Part shown: positions 10,401-20,539 of the stretch, in pieces
How the letters are laid out: each line of letters starts with the position of its first letter
Numbering within the stretch: position 1 is the first letter of the stretch
NCBI GenBank assembly: GCA_035578175.1
Contig: JAQMRL010000014.1
Location: 10,826,274 to 10,890,273 of the forward strand
Reading direction: 5' to 3'
DNA: 64,000 nucleotides
Origin: Catonia carolina
Lineage: Eukaryota > Arthropoda > Insecta > Hemiptera > Achilidae
Position numbers and translations under genes: made by a program
Notes under the pieces: model-generated
Database searches by the model: none
What the model was told of the DNA's origin: nothing
Seen by the model: the letters and a program-made list of their open reading frames with translations, nothing else

Positions 10401-13400
10401 CAGTTGCAATGAAGTGCCATAGAAGGACAGCTGGGAAGACATTGAGAGATAGAGTAAGAAGTGAAAGAATCAGGGAGGAAATAGGAATGAAGGATGTGAA
10501 GGAAGTAATAGATAGAAAACAATTGGGATGGTGGGGTCACATACAAAGAATGGATGACGAAAGGAAAGCCAAGCAGTATGCAAACGTAATCGTTGGCGGG
10601 AGTAGGAAAAGAGGACGTCCACGATACTCATATGATGAGCACATACGAAGATTGGGAGAGGAAAGAGGCATGGCCCTGGGGCAAATGAGACGATTGGCGG
10701 CGGATAGAGTACAATGGAGGAAGTTGTCCGAGACTACCCCGACGCTGTAAGGCACATGGGGAGAGAGAAAGAAGAAGAAGAAGAATTATTTTAAATAATA
10801 TTCTACACTTTTTTGTACGCAAAATGGTGTATTACGTTCACTCTTCAAAATATAAAACATCTTAGAATACGATGTATAATATAATAATTAAAATATACAA
10901 TAAAATAAATAGGTAACTAAAAAAAATTAACAACAACATGTGAATTACTTAGGAAATAAATGAATAATAAGTTAGATATTGAAATTTCGCTTTATTTAAA
11001 ATCAAAACAGACGAACATAAAACGCACATTCTTAACTGCAAAAAATATTAGGTTGGGAGTAACAGCTGATCATTATCAGCTGTTACTCCCAACTTACATA
11101 TTATTAGTTAATATTTTATGCAGTTAAGAATGTGCGTTTTATGTCCGTCTGTTTTGATTTGATAAAACGAAATTTCAATATCTATTATTCATTTTTTTCT
11201 GAGTAATTCACATGAATCTTTTCAGAATTAAATTTTCTACAAATTTATTTAAGAAAAAATACACCTTTATTTACCATTTATGGAAGTAATCTTACGTTAA
11301 ACACAAAAATGTGTCATTTCTTTGCACCAATTCTTGTGTTTAATGTACGATATCTCTAAAAGTATTGCATTTACAGCTCTGGAACCAATTTTATTTACTT
11401 TTTCAGATTAAAAAACATAAGAAACAATCGTATTTGTATCTCTGTAACTATCTTTAACATTTTTATACGGCCTTACTTCACCGAGGGTACAGAGTTCTAG
11501 GTGAAATTTTTCGCTAGCCATAACTCGCTAACTAAGCGTTTTCAGGCATATGTTTATATAAACTTTTTTTCTTATTTTTAGCTATAGAATGAGATCCCAA
11601 GAGATTGCCGCATATTTTTGAATCACCTATATATACACGCTAATAAGAGCATTCACTAATGTATACTTTATTACAACAATATACACTAATATACACGTTC
11701 ATAGTTATATAAACTAATACATAATATTGTACACTACTAAAGTAATAAGATCAATTTAAACATTGCAGTGTAGTTTATACTTTCCTACATATATTAAAAA
11801 AAATAGAATATTTTAGTAATAGAACGATTTATTATTTTTATGAACACAATAAAAATTAATTTTTCACACGAAATTTCATTTTTCTGTAACGTTGAAATTT
11901 TGGTTGGCAATGGCAGGCAAGTTTTCGAAACAAAATTTGGGAGATTTGTACACCCTTATTCAAATTAAATGGCACTTTCATCAAACTTTTAAATACTGTT
12001 TCGGTACTGAAAGGGTTAAAATTAAGTTATGGTTTTCTTTTACAATGTTTACACATATTTAGCCATAAGTTATATTTTTCATTATCAACATTAGCGAAAG
12101 TCGGGTGAGTGTATCTCATAAGTTTTTTGTGTTTCAGAAATATATTGTCACTGAATAAAAGCATTCGTATAACTACAACACTCTTGAATCAAGCTATATG
12201 TTTTGTCTTTTGTATTTGTCTTTATAGCTTTACAAAAGTAAGTACGTAAAAATCCGATTAGAAATAATTTTGTAGTTAAATTTAAACTTACCATCCATAT
12301 GCACCGTCCCATCCACATTAACCCCTTGCCTCATACGCGGATCATACTGTCATATTGTACTCCGCTGATAACCCCGCTCAAGTATCGTATGTCCTTCAAC
12401 AGCATATTTCTCGCCTAGGATCATGGCTTACCAAATGGTGGATCAAAGTCAACACTACAAAAACGTGTCACGTTTTATATACCCTGCGTAAACGAGTTTG
12501 TCCTCCTTTGTATCCATATGACACTCAAATTCACACTTCTAAATTTATCCGTTATCTAGGTTTATATCTAGATAAAAGGCTCACGTGGAACGTACACGTG
12601 GATAAAACGAGAAAGGCACTCCAGAACAGGTTCAAAGAGTTGTACAGACTTCTTTCACGCAAATCTAAGTTACCAGCTACATCTAAATTAACCATTTACA
12701 TCTACCTTCGACCAATATGGAACTATGCCAGTCAGCTTTACTGCTGCGCAAAACCTTCGGTATTAGCAAAGATTTAGCGTTTTCAATCAAAGCTTTTGTG
12801 GAGGATAGTTAACGCCCCCTATTATGTAACCAATAAAACGCTACACTCAGACCTAAACGTACCCTACATAAATTACCTTTTCTTAAAACTCCATACAAAA
12901 TTTAGGAAGAAACTCGTGATCCACCATAACCAATTGATCTCAAATCTGGCTTACGCAGACTCTCCCAAACAATTCAATAAGACGTCTAAAACGTCGATGG
13001 AGCCGGGATCTCATCAACTAATGTAGTACTGTAATTGACTATCCATTACAGTGTTTTAAATACTGCACTTAATGCTACACGTCTATCTATCTATTCACGT
13101 TATCTATTTATATGTTATCTATCCACGTCGGAGTTCTAGTACTGGACTGTGTCTCCACTCACGTTTATTTACCATGTTAATTTTTTACAAATTTTGTGTT
13201 ATCACATTCACTGATTGTTTCCAACAGATTGTGAATTTCCTAAATAAAGAGAGAAAAAAATAACCTATGTATTAGTTTTCTAAACATTATTTTCTGCATT
13301 TTTCCATTATTATCTTTTTTGGTCGAAACTTAAAATTGCCTTTTCAACGAAGAGCTGGGGCATCTACGAATTCTTCTTTTCATTTGCCATCTGTGATTGG

Positions 13401-16400
13401 AAGTTGACAATTTTGACTGGGATGTGGATCGCTCATCCGATGTGCAGTGAAACCATTATTGCAATTCCTCATACATATTCCCTTGAATGGATATTTTCCC
13501 TTGTATCCCTAACCACACAGATTCATAACGGACCTTTACGCAATTTTAAGGATTTAACGGATTACTCTTTAACGGTTACTCTTGTAACGCTTGAAAAATT
13601 TATCAATTTTTAGTTAGATTCCTAATTTTTTGGAAACGTACCAGTAATTTGAACTAATTTTACTTCGAAGATATTTATTACCATATTTACGTTCTAACGC
13701 ATAAAATTTACTTTATTAACACATTCAATGCTGAGCAATTATGAGGTATCTCTCCTGTCGAGCTGATTACTCGTGCAGGGTGTAACCCATTTGCTTTATG
13801 TATGGCCAACTTATGTTACTAACATTTTTATAAATTAATTTTATTTGTGACCAATACATGGATTTATGTTTGCTAATAATATAAAATAGTAAACAGTTCA
13901 ATGTTCCTTTTAGGTTTATTTTCGCCTGTTGAATAAATGTATTTCTTGTTTGAATTCTTCCATTTATCGTTACGATTTACGAGTAATTTTTTATATAATT
14001 TTATTAAACTACAAATAATATACTATTAAAGTAAATCTAAAAGTGTAAGCAAAGATACTAAATTCACGGCTTCGTACCCTGAAAACCCGTTAAAATACTG
14101 AACGAGTATACTATACGAGGGTAAAAGATCGTAAGACGAAAATTCAAAAACGAACTGCACGGTTACAAATAAAAACCCTTTCTGAGGGGTTTATAATAGC
14201 AACAAACTGATATCCGACAGGCGGTGTCCCTCCGGAATTACTTAAAATGATTACAAAACAGAACCCGCTAGGTGAGACGGCAGTCTGGCGATAACACCTA
14301 CCCATGACCCGCTAGGCGAGTCTCTAGCACTGAATATATTATCCTTTAATCTTTTATTACTAAAATTTTGTCTTGTTTATTTTTTTTATTTATTTATTTA
14401 ACGTCGCATCAACTACAATGGTAATTAGCGACGACGTTGGGTAGTAACTTTGTGAGTAATGAAGGATGAAATGATTTTTGTTTGTAACGTATGAAAATAT
14501 GCCGTGCCTGAGCGGGATTCGAACCCACGACCGCATGATGAGAGGCGAGCACGTTACCAACTACGCCAATGCGACCGGCGTCGTTTAGTCTTAATATTAA
14601 AAATCATTCGAAAATATTTAAGAACCAACATCTATTTTCATGTAAATCGATTTATATCGGTAACTAAGTAAAACAATTGAAAAATTATGATAACATGACG
14701 TAAGAAAATATATTTATTAATTTTTTTTTAATTCATTTGTTTTACAGCCCACATTTTAAGCATTCAGTCAGTCTGGTTTTCTTCTTTCTTCTGTCCACCT
14801 GGTGTTATGTTTTTGCTCTTGATGGAAGCCCTTAAAGTACTTAATATAAGTTGATTAGTTTATTAGTCCGTAATTAACTTCAAAGTTGATTTATCAAATG
14901 AAACTTATTCAAAAAAATCCTAAGTTCTTACGTAAACTAATTGATTTCTATACAAAAGAAATAAAAAAAATTTTCTTAAAAAATCCTTTATCTTTAAACC
15001 TTAAAACCTTTACAAACACCTACCCTTTACCCTTTTCTGTATTAAAAACTTTACCAGTTTTACTCATTTTTAAATTATTCTCTTTGTACTTATATAAGGT
15101 AACGGCTGAAAATTAATAAACTCTTACAATATATTGAACTATACTGAAACAAACAGGCGAAAATTCGAATATTAAACGGGAAACTAAACTAATATGAAAC
15201 GGGAATATAAAAATAATTTAGATTTTATAAATTTTAACGAAAATAATTTTTTGTGATTTTCAGACATCAAATATTGTGTTAAGAATAAGATATGTCACGT
15301 TTACCATACCTCTAGTGCTTCTGTTATTTATATACAGTTCGATTGGACAAGATTTAATTAATGAGGTAAGACAACACGGTTGAATATGGAATACTTTTAT
15401 ATTCTTTCAGGTAAGGCATTGACGAGAAAATTATTTCATATATTAATTGTTGTTTATTTTCAAATTAGATAAATAATATTGATAATAAATGATTTTTTCA
15501 GGGTGAAAACTTAAGGTTTGCTTTCTACGATTGTAGTTGGGAAGAAGGCCCCGTATGGTTTAGAAAATCAGTATATTTTATAATTTTATGTGCGAAGGAA
15601 TGTTCTATGAAACCTTATGGTTTATATATCATCAATTTAAACAATTTTACTAAGGTATATATAAGAAAATAATAAATTTTTATTCATATTTTAACATTAA
15701 TTTTTATGTTACTTTATAATTATGTATAAAATCTACACACCTAATCTTGACGCTAAATATTTAATGAAATATTTATCAAAACAATAATAATAATTATGTT
15801 TTCTTCAGTTCAGTCGTCGATCGCGATACAACCCTTAAATATTCTATATGGAGACAACATTGCGTATATTTTCCGTGTACAGTGGATTCCGGATAATTGA
15901 TCGACTGGTTAATTGGGACAGCCGGTTTTTTGGGACAGTTCTTTAATGAACAAAAACAGAAAGGGATTTGTCATTGATAAGCACTCCGTTTATTCGGTAT
16001 GCCGCTTATTGGGGCCAATCCGATGTATGTACAATATAAATGTTTTATTATAACCATTACAGACCAGCGGCAACACGTTGTTCTAAGCGGCAAGATAAGA
16101 TAATGTGAAGCATAGAGGTAGTAACGTAAACATTTCGACAGATAAACAACAGTAATCACACATTAATCATAACAGAGATGTAATTTACAGTACAATGTGT
16201 AGTAGCCTACATGGCAACATAAAAAAATCTGATCTTCAACGTACTTAAACGCTGTTCTTTTATGAAAAGCCTGGACGGAGTAACGGACGTTTAAAAACCA
16301 CATTAACGGAAAACTGGCTGAAGTCTGTGTACTCTTAATGCGTAAATTGCTGCATCTCCGACTAGTTTGAAAATAAAATAATCTAAGTCAAACCAATCAA

Positions 16401-18655
16401 CGCAGTAAAGAACAGGCTTTAATTTAGAGTAGTGTTAAAAAATATTCGTTTTTTTAGATTAAACTCTTCAAACGAGTGCGGACAGGAGAATAGCATACCT
16501 CTAAGCGCATGAAATGTGGCATGAGTTATCGCATGCCTCATTACGTGCGATGTCACATGAGTTGAAAGCGTACGAGTGTGAACATAGCTTATACAATACT
16601 CAATAGATACAATTCTATACCCTAACGAACTAAAGACTGCAGATGATATCTAGCCAATAACAGCCAAGGTCGGGTGTGAGGTTGCCCCTTCGCTAAGTCA
16701 CACTCTGTTCCACCCAACTCCAGCTGACTTTTTGTTAGGCTGTCTTCCACAGCGGGGCCACAACGTGACAACGCAGGATACGATAAACGAAAATTAATTG
16801 GCTCAGTGCTGTGATCTAGGTCACTAAGCTACGCCTTCATCTGCAGTCTCTGGTTCGTTTTCTAGTTCTTTTCTTATATCAGCGTAAAGATAGTACAATA
16901 TACTTTTGCTTGTACTATCGATTAAAAGAGGTATTACCCAAATTTTTTCTTTGCTTCCACCGTTTCTTACGATAACACTACAACAAAGCTTCTTCAACGT
17001 CCATTCCGTTTAATATCTACAAAGAAACTGGCCTGGCCATGTAACTGTCACGCAACTATAGTACGTAAAATGAAAGAAGAAGCCTGTGTTTGGAACCACG
17101 TACCTCATCAAGTCAGACACATAAAAATTTCTGGTACGGCTTGTTTTATAACATTTTGATTAATTTTATGATTCAATAGATTAAATTGAATAAATGTCAA
17201 CATTGTAGCTAGATAAACCTGACATTTATAAGTGTTTTAATTTTTATTTCCCTATCTTTTACCTATCCTACAAGAATTTTACCTAAAAATAGCAAATTTA
17301 ACATTGGAAAGATACGAAGTATAGTTTCCCCTTAAGCATCACCGGTGGGCATGTGTCTTTACGCAGATTAAATTGTACATGAAAAGATTGTTTCATTTAC
17401 TCTTACTTGAACAAAAAAAATCATAAATTTGTTTATAGTAAGTGTAAAAATTAAATGATATGTTCAAATTAATCTCTACAACGCTTGGCTTTTGACACAT
17501 CAAAAATTCAGGGCGTGCACCCTAACCATTATTAACACGTTGACTGCCGCACAAAATTTTATGACATTTACAGCGGGGCCATCGTACTTTTTTTATTTTT
17601 CACATTTTATTCATTTTTCTTCTTATTTTACTTCATTTATTAATTAAAATAATAACAGCTATATTTTTTTAATAAAGTTGTGACACACTTTTGGGTCACA
17701 TGGTCTGCTGGAATGATTTTACAACTCAGAGCCATGTGACCCATTTTTGCGGCATTAAAGAAAGTAATAACCATAATTGGGTTTAGTTGCAAGTATTCTA
17801 GACTATTTCTTTCAACCAAAATAAGCAAAAGAACAGGTAGATTGTAAAATTATTTACACCGAATCTGTTTGTTGCAGGGCTAAAATAAATAGTTCTGTTT
17901 CTTATCACATGATCAGCCAATTAAATGACTGAATCATTTAAGAACAGAAGAGGCAGAGGTGAAAAAAACACTAATCAGAGTTGTCTCCTCTGAAAGTCAT
18001 TACTTTCATTCATAATACAGCCAAACCCTGTGGTAAATGAAGTGAAGGTGCCAATTGCAGAGTGAAAATATGTGCTTTTCAGAGGACCCGGCCTGCTGAT
18101 AAGCGTATTTTTCCATTCAGTGAGGAAGGCATTATTAAACCACCTCACTTGTCGTTTTACGTAGTAAAACCTCTACAGGTTCAAAACCAGCCTTTGACTG
18201 ATGACATGAACCACAAAAGCAAATGAAATAATAAAATTAAAACTAATAGCAACATTCTAGTACAGAACAAAGAGTAAAACTACCTGTATACGCAATATCC
18301 TATTATATGAAAATACCAAATATTTAAACAAATATTTAAGTGTATAATGTCACTCTCTGAAGCTGTGGCTTTTGAAATCACAATACACGGCTTAAAAATC
18401 AGTCAGACTACTGTGACTCATTTTTAAAGCACGTGGCCCATTTTTAAAAACAAGTGTGACACATATTGGAGTCACATAGCAGTCAACGTGTTAATATATT
18501 TATTTAACTATCGATAGACCATAAATTTTACCATGGGCTCATGGTTCTATCGTAATTAATTAATAAATTAATTTTCAATTTGAAATTATGTTTCTTAGAT
18601 ATTGAACGCAGCCTACGGGTATTTCAACTTATTCCAGTCATTCAAAAACGATTAA
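6631..18655 (+). CDS. Odorant receptor OR1 (insect 7tm_6 type), five exons
   Basis: A ligand-gated cation channel subunit of the insect OR family, acting with the co-receptor Orco in olfactory neuron membranes (family knowledge). Join 6631-7487, 12138-12237, 15264-15365, 15502-15654, 18599-18655: an open frame of 422 residues, a normal OR length. Hydrophobic segments fall near residues 36-58, 74-96, 132-155, 187-215, 297-317, 328-345 and 376-415. Family-like signatures are HHQLIMR before exon 2, SIGQDLINE at the end of exon 3, AFYDCSW after it, and KPYGLYIINL with ILNAAYGYF at the C-terminus. Intron 1 is phase 2; introns 2-4 are phase 0, as common near OR C-termini. The ATG directly follows a TTCTTTGCAG acceptor-like sequence, so an untranslated first exon probably lies upstream. 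The introns are full of transposons. Confidence 0.88.
7541..7553 (+). repeat. Target site duplication, left copy, of the RTE LINE
   Basis: AATTATTTTAAAT, repeated exactly at 10784-10796. The 13-bp perfect duplication brackets the LINE. Confidence 0.9.
7737..8207 (+). pseudogene. RTE LINE: endonuclease N-terminal part
   Basis: Carries the apurinic-endonuclease-like opening NWNVRTL and a GGVGVIL strand, then IQVYGPTDDADI. The frame is lost near 8168, where the next piece continues one frame away. Sense to the host OR1 gene. Confidence 0.8.
8168..8983 (+). pseudogene. RTE LINE: endonuclease C-terminal part and linker
   Basis: Contains GDFNGRIGND and an S-IDYFL-plus-DTDHKLL ending that corresponds to the catalytic D and H residues of exo/endonuclease/phosphatase folds, followed by a Lys-rich linker. 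It runs out of frame at a 12-base A run near 8925. Confidence 0.8.
8853..10307 (+). pseudogene. RTE LINE: reverse transcriptase domain
   Basis: Polymerase landmarks in order: KAAGIDEIHAEYLK, IIPLYKKGN, YRAVCLSSV, CAFRPGRQTQDHIF, LDLKAAFDT (first catalytic Asp), KQGDSLSPLLF, FADDIVLIADS (catalytic DD) and YEYLGTVV. All catalytic residues look intact. The frame shifts near 10290 in a GGAAAAAAG stretch. Confidence 0.88.
10271..10750 (+). pseudogene. RTE LINE: C-terminal region
   Basis: Begins in the thumb-like region (IIEPIVLYGAESWPL) and ends with the conserved GWWGHIQRM and RKRGRPR motifs. The stop codon at 10748-10750 is followed by a short GA-rich tail. Confidence 0.82.
10784..10796 (+). 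repeat. Target site duplication, right copy
   Basis: Identical to 7541-7553. Confidence 0.9.
10937..11631. mobile_element. Foldback element, 5-prime truncated copy
   Basis: Matches 27850-28498. The centre (GAAATTTCGCTTTATTTAAA and its inverse) and the entire right arm, ending TTTGAATCACC at 11631, are present; the left arm stops near 10937. The loop differs: it holds an extra 42-bp palindrome (11052-11093). Confidence 0.75.
11052..11093. repeat. Perfect hairpin, 19-bp arms
   Basis: GTTGGGAGTAACAGCTGAT, loop CATT, then the exact complement. It sits at the apex of the foldback element and is missing from the sister copy, where only AGGTTGGTTAA remains. Confidence 0.9.
11800..12015. mobile_element. 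piggyBac-type family 2, right-end fragment
   Basis: Ends TACTGAAAGGG followed by TTAA at 12016-12019 and matches the end of the 61208-61779 copy (GTACACCCTT and GAACACAA-AAAAATTAA phrases). The left part and the nested SINE are absent. In OR1 intron 1. Confidence 0.65.
12050..12115 (-). repeat. R1 end remnant next to the OR1 exon 2 acceptor
   Basis: CATTAGCGAAAGTCGGGTGAGTGT corresponds to the R1 end (GGCAAGAGAAAGTCGTGTGAGTG). The same remnant lies at 29800-29855 before OR2 exon 2, so it predates the gene duplication. Confidence 0.6.
12138..12237 (+). CDS. OR1 exon 2 (TM5)
   Basis: Preceded by TTTTTTGTGTTTCAG and followed by GTAAGT. One base completes Arg-286, then 33 codons: RNILSLNKSIRI, followed by the hydrophobic TM5 stretch around NQAICFVFCICLYSF. 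100 nt, the same as in OR2. Too short to show up as an open frame by itself. Confidence 0.88.
12340..13262 (+). mobile_element. Jockey-clade LINE, 3-prime end fragment
   Basis: Frame 12355-12774 encodes the post-catalytic part of a jockey-type reverse transcriptase: WLTKWWIKVNTTKTCHV, YLGLYLDKRLTWNVHVDK, and RPIWNYASQLYCCAKPS. It continues after a stop and frame change at 12796-13026 (RIVNAPYYVTNKTLHSDLNV), then a 3-prime UTR and an A-rich end at about 13262. The catalytic domain and endonuclease are missing. The same 3-prime end recurs at 19930-20400. In OR1 intron 2. Confidence 0.82.
13720..14338. mobile_element. piggyBac-type family 1, SINE-free copy
   Basis: TTAA at 13716-13719, then CACATTCAATGCTGAG; the right end CACTGAATATA is followed by TTAT, a mutated TTAA. 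It matches 3771-4534 along its length, including GACCCGCTAGGCGAGTCTCT, but lacks the SINE fragment of that copy. Confidence 0.72.
14385..14590 (-). repeat. tRNA-derived SINE, family A
   Basis: On the minus strand: A-box-like GCGTAGTTGGTAACGTGCTC, B-box GGGTTCGAATCCCG, a body with TTACAAACAAAAATCATTTC, and a tail ending CGACGTTAAATAAATAAATA. Pol III internal-promoter layout without a functional tRNA fold. Relatives at 39955-40125 (-) and 60022-60115 (+). Confidence 0.82.
14591..15263. other. OR1 intron 2, unannotated part
   Basis: AT-rich. A short open frame at 14886-15116 is low-complexity and has no family resemblance. No repeat recognised. Confidence 0.4.
15264..15365 (+). CDS. OR1 exon 3 (TM6)
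   Basis: Acceptor TGATTTTCAG, donor GAG followed by GTAAGA. 34 codons, phase 0 at both ends: TSNIVLRIRYVTFT, then the TM6 stretch PLVLLLFIYSSIG and QDLINE, a typical OR sequence between TM6 and intracellular loop 3. Confidence 0.9.
15502..15654 (+). CDS. OR1 exon 4 (TM6-TM7 loop and start of TM7)
   Basis: Acceptor TTTTTTCAG, donor AAG followed by GTATAT. 51 codons, phase 0 at both ends: GENLRFAFYDCSWEEGPVWF and the TM7 start KPYGLYIINLNNFTK. YDC-W is the common OR motif after TM6. Confidence 0.92.
15884..16050. mobile_element. pogo-type MITE, half copy
   Basis: ACAGTGGATTCCGGATAATTG is the terminal repeat of the element at 3253-3552, followed by the same GGGACAGTTCTTTAA and CTTATTGGGGCCAATC interior in reverse order. 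The other end is lost. Confidence 0.65.
16222..16580 (-). repeat. R3 repeat
   Basis: Matches 38345-38640 in reverse: GATCTTCAACGTACTTAAAC, CCTGGACGGAGTAACGGACG, CAAACCAATCAACG and CAAACGAGTGCGGACAGG. It ends in a small GCATG-rich stretch related to the minisatellite at 37945-38345. Other copies at 39150-39440 and 54545-54850. Confidence 0.7.
16581..17531. other. OR1 intron 4, unassigned
   Basis: No coding or repeat assignment. The right end (17480-17531, around CTTTTGACACATC) aligns with 40835-40880 of OR2 intron 4. Confidence 0.4.
17536..18490. mobile_element. piggyBac-type non-autonomous element with proven empty site
   Basis: TTAA (17532-17535), CACGTTGACTGC at the left, GCAGTCAACGTG at the right, TTAA (18491-18494): 12-bp perfect terminal inverted repeats. 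955 bp. The matching place in OR2 intron 4 has a single TTAA (40881-40884) in the context CATTATTTAATATATT-ATTTAA-TATCGATAG. Long subterminal repeats around GTGACACA-TTTGGGTCACAT and the matching end are visible. An R2 repeat is nested at 17840-18226. No transposase. Confidence 0.9.
17840..18226 (+). repeat. R2 repeat nested in the TTAA element
   Basis: R2 landmarks: AATAGTTCTGTTTCTTATCA, AGAACAGAAGAGG-AGAGGTG, CCTGTGG-AAATGAAGTGAAGG, CTGATAAGCG, CACTCAGTGAGGAAGGC and TCAAACCAGCCTTTCGGCTG. Other copies: 37138-37531, 54893-55265, 60795-61175 (+), 62866-63250 (-) and 63862-64000 (+, cut by the window). Confidence 0.8.
18599..18655 (+). CDS. OR1 exon 5 (C-terminus)
   Basis: Acceptor TTTCTTAG, phase 0, 18 codons ILNAAYGYFNLFQSFKND and TAA. 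It completes TM7; the A-Y-x-Y-F pattern is the standard end of insect ORs. Confidence 0.9.
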   Translation: MLNAAYGYFNLFQSFKND

Positions 18656-18802
18656 TTTATTGAGTTGCCATTCGTTGTTATTCCAAATACAGCGAACCAC
18701 GATATTACGAAAAACTTTTTACTGTACCGTAATATTTTAATATAACTAACTGTAATTACCTCTATTATATGAATCGTACCTCGATGTAATGAAATAGTGA
18801 GA

Positions 18803-18808
18803 AATAAA
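18803..18808 (+). terminator. Candidate OR1 polyadenylation signal
   Basis: AATAAA 148 bases after the stop codon, followed by T-rich sequence. It is absent at the aligned place of OR2. Confidence 0.45.
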
Positions 18809-18855
18809 TTATTTATTTAAAACTGTATGATGTTATTTTTACACACTGATTTTAA

Positions 18856-19418
18856 CCCTTTCAGTGCCGAAACAATATTTAAAAGTTTGATCTTCAGTCC
18901 CGTTTATTTTGAATAAGGGTGTACAAAAAGTGCCAGCCCTTATTTTGAAAACTTGCAGGCGTAAGCCTGCCATTTTCGACCAAAATTTCAACGTTACAGA
19001 AAAATAAAATTTCCTGTTAAAAATTATTTTTTATCGTGTTAAAAAGAACAGAAATCGTTCTAATACTAAAAATATTCAAAATAGTTGTTTTTAGTTTATT
19101 TAAAGTCGCATCGACAACTTGGTCATTAGCAACTACTAAGGGTTTTGGTACCTTAACGGTGGTTTTAATGTGTTAAAATTTCTAGACCCTAGCCAGAAAT
19201 TGAACTCGGGACATTTCGCTTTGTAGGCTAGCGCACTAGTCACTACGCCACGAAGGTGGTTTAAAAATACATGTTTCTATTAATTTTTGATTAAAGGTTT
19301 CTTTTGGAAACGTTCGGTTAACCGGACATTGGTGATTTACGGACGCCCGGTAAACCGAATGTCATAACTATGTATAAGATATTGACGTCCTATTTTCAGG
19401 ACGTTTGCACTGAAAGGG
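18856..19418. mobile_element. piggyBac-type family 2, complete, with nested SINE
   Basis: TTAA (18852-18855), CCCTTTCAGTGC at the left, GCACTGAAAGGG at the right, TTAA (19419-19422). The CCC start and TTAA fit piggyBac closely. 563 bp. The SINE B at 19088-19262 occupies the same internal place as in the inverted copy 61208-61779. Confidence 0.88.
19088..19262 (-). repeat. tRNA-derived SINE, family B
   Basis: Minus strand: A-box-like GCGTAGTGACTAGTGCGCTA, a degenerate B-box, then the TTAATACACCATTA-like body and a tail GATGCGACTTTAAATAAAC. Relatives at 22870-23015 (-) and 61381-61545 (+). Confidence 0.78.
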
Positions 19419-19929
19419 TTAACTAGGGCCTATGAGTAAAATATTATTTTAAAATAATATGAAGCAACATTATTGTACGCGTATTTCGTTTTTATGAAAT
19501 ACAGAAATTTTTTATTCTTATTACAAAATTACCTCGGATGTATTAAAATAAATTTTCTTGATATCTTAGAGAAATAGCGGAAGTGAGTAAAAGAAAATAA
19601 ATTTTTTATTACATCTGCTTTGTATAAATCGCGAGATGGTGATGTAATTTTCCTTTAAAGGTAAACACAGATTCGGCTAAAAATACAGAAAAAAAATCCT
19701 TTTCTGTTTTACAGATTTATTAATAATAAATGATTGTAAAAGCAGATATAAATTGGCTTCAGATATTTTTACACAAGTTCAGTACTTGATTAGCGACACG
19801 CCAACTGCTTGTTTGTTAGCAACAACGTCAGATCAGATAACATTAAAAGTTGTGACACTAATCTCTAAGGTTCGTTTCGGGATCTGGGTAAATTAAATAA
19901 TTAACACACTAAACTTGAGTATTAAAACC

Positions 19930-20400
19930 ATCGGTATTAGCATAAATTCAGCGTTTCCAATCAAAGCTTTTACGGCGGATAGGTAACGCTCCCTATTATG
20001 TAACCAATAAAACGCTACACTCAGACCTAAACGTACCCTACATAAATCACCTTTTCTTAAAACTCTATACAAAATTTAGGAAGAAACTCGTGATCCACCA
20101 TAACCCATTGATCTCAAATCTGGCTATGCAGACTCTCCCAAACAATCCAATAAGACGTCTAAAACGTCGATGGAGCCGTGACCTCATCAATTAACGTAGT
20201 AATGTAATTGACTATCCATTACAGTGTTTTAAATGCTGCACTTAAAGCAACACCTTATCTATTCACGTCGGAGTTCTGTTACTGGACTGTGTCTCCACTC
20301 ACGTTTATTTATCATGTTATTTTTTCCAAATTTTATGTTATCACATTCACTGATTGTTTCCAACAGATTGTGAATTTCCTAAATAGAGAAAAAATAAATA
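19930..20400 (+). mobile_element. Jockey LINE, dead 3-prime fragment
   Basis: Aligns with 12765-13262 almost base for base (AATAAAACGCTACACTCAGA, GATGGAGCCG-GA-CTCATCA, GATTGTTTCCAACAGATTGT) and ends in an A-rich tail near 20400. A severely 5-prime truncated copy of the same family. Confidence 0.85.
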
Positions 20401-20539
20401 AAAAAGTAATTATAATTAACTAATACAATAAATAACTTAACCAATTTATTTAATATCACTTACAAAAATTGAACAAAATGAAAGTTGAACAATACATAAT
20501 AACGTTGACCTTTTCTAACGTAATCGTTAAGCACTACGC

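Larger units (their letters stand above)
7554..10783 (+). mobile_element. Near full-length RTE-like non-LTR retrotransposon in OR1 intron 1
   Basis: 3230 bp, bracketed by a perfect 13-bp duplication and ending in (GAA)n. A GC-richer leader (7554-7736) resembles arthropod RTE 5-prime ends. The coding region runs in four pieces: 7737-8207 (endonuclease start, FGNWNVRTLTG), 8168-8983 (endonuclease end, MGDFNGRIGN and DTDHKLL, then a basic linker), 8853-10307 (reverse transcriptase, with FLDLKAAFDTV, GIKQGDSLSPLLF, and FADDIVLIA as the catalytic DD box) and 10271-10750 (C-terminal GWWGHIQRM and KRGRPR). The pieces use frames 3, 2, 3, 2, so three frame changes break it; the second lies at an A run near 8925-8937. 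The craniofacial-development-protein-2-like endonuclease places it near RTE; a related clade is possible. Confidence 0.88.

Noticed and set aside
7554..10783. Assigning the LINE to the R1 or jockey clade
   Set aside because: The FGNWNVRTL endonuclease start, GWWGHIQRM end and (GAA)n tail fit RTE-like elements better; jockey features are seen only in the other LINE fragments.
7757..10822. Several minus-strand frames of 60-120 residues opposite the RTE LINE
   Set aside because: Shadows of the reverse transcriptase and endonuclease frames, which carry all recognisable motifs on the plus strand.
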